Below, one piece after another: positions 63,795 to 64,000 of a DNA stretch of 64,000 bases. The translations under genes were made by a program, and so were the position numbers. The stretch is from positions 32,329,580 through 32,393,579 of the forward strand of contig CM052355.1 in NCBI GenBank assembly GCA_028551475.1, in the 5' to 3' direction. This DNA is from Casuarina equisetifolia. Taxonomy: Eukaryota; Streptophyta; Magnoliopsida; Fagales; Casuarinaceae. A model generated the notes under the pieces. The model saw only the letters and a list, made by a program, of their open reading frames with translations, did not search any database and had not been told where the DNA came from. How positions within the stretch are numbered: the stretch's first letter is position 1; each line of letters opens with the position of its first letter.

Positions 63795-64000
63795 ACAACA
63801 ATTTCAAGTTTTTGACTCAATTATTATTCTTGGTATTGTAAGATATTATAATTTTCTTATCCCATAGCAAGATTTAAGTATGGAAGATTAGGACCAAGGT
63901 TTGAAACTTTTTTTTTGTCCCATTACCTTTTTGCAATCCATTTACATACAATTTAACCCTGACATGATGGTTTTTTGTTTTCGTCTTCTCCTGCCGTGTA
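63795..64000. other. AT-rich end of window
   Basis: No feature recognised. This is unrelated to the sequence beyond the corresponding point in the intact PIF1 gene. Confidence 0.5.

Overview
This window is nuclear DNA from a core eudicot plant. Its genes are intron-rich with GT-AG (and one GC-AG) junctions, spacers are AT-rich, LTR retroelement remains are present, and five protein families have recognisable plant orthologues. I cannot name the species. All exon junctions below were read by eye from splice dinucleotides, reading frame and remembered family sequences; no alignment or database search was run.

Left part (1-17.6 kb), three genes on the minus strand. A MAIN/MAIL1-type plant mobile domain gene runs off the left edge (1-1468). 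A complete 12-coding-exon protein phosphatase 5 gene (4256-12632, 485 aa) follows, with a large 5'-leader intron and a probable promoter near 14.96 kb. Then comes a two-B-box zinc-finger gene (about 16769-17557) whose C-terminal exon looks frame-damaged.

Middle left (18.1-21.9 kb): a gene graveyard. Decayed pieces of the MAIN-like gene, the PP5 leader intron and the kinase gene lie in the same orientation as their intact relatives, and the first three are in the same order.

Centre (22.9-34.3 kb): a complete 12-exon ankyrin-repeat, integrin-linked-kinase-type gene (Raf-like group C1) on the plus strand, predicted 460 aa. After its 3' flank comes a non-autonomous LTR retroelement (36894-40129) with two 594-bp LTRs. 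An intact single-exon PIF1-type helicase gene follows on the minus strand (41088-42593).

Right part (43-64 kb): mostly duplicated and broken material. There are several copies of the kinase 3'-flank repeat, two fragments of a ketol-acid reductoisomerase gene, a first-exon fragment of ARPC1, and an internally deleted Ty3/gypsy-type element with a small plastid ndhF fragment in its interior. An 8.5-kb second copy (55288-63794) of the block 29705-41566 carries kinase exons 7-12 and the 3' third of PIF1, but no 5' end of either gene.

The intact genes have separate housekeeping or regulatory roles and do not form a pathway. The linking theme is repeated local duplication, with decay and later insertions, of the MAIN-PP5-kinase-PIF1 neighbourhood. 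The strongest observations are a roughly 900-bp zero-difference tract inside an otherwise about 5% diverged duplication, the LTR element present in only one duplicate, the mosaic of host and plastid gene fragments, and a tandem duplication of the first coding exon of PP5.
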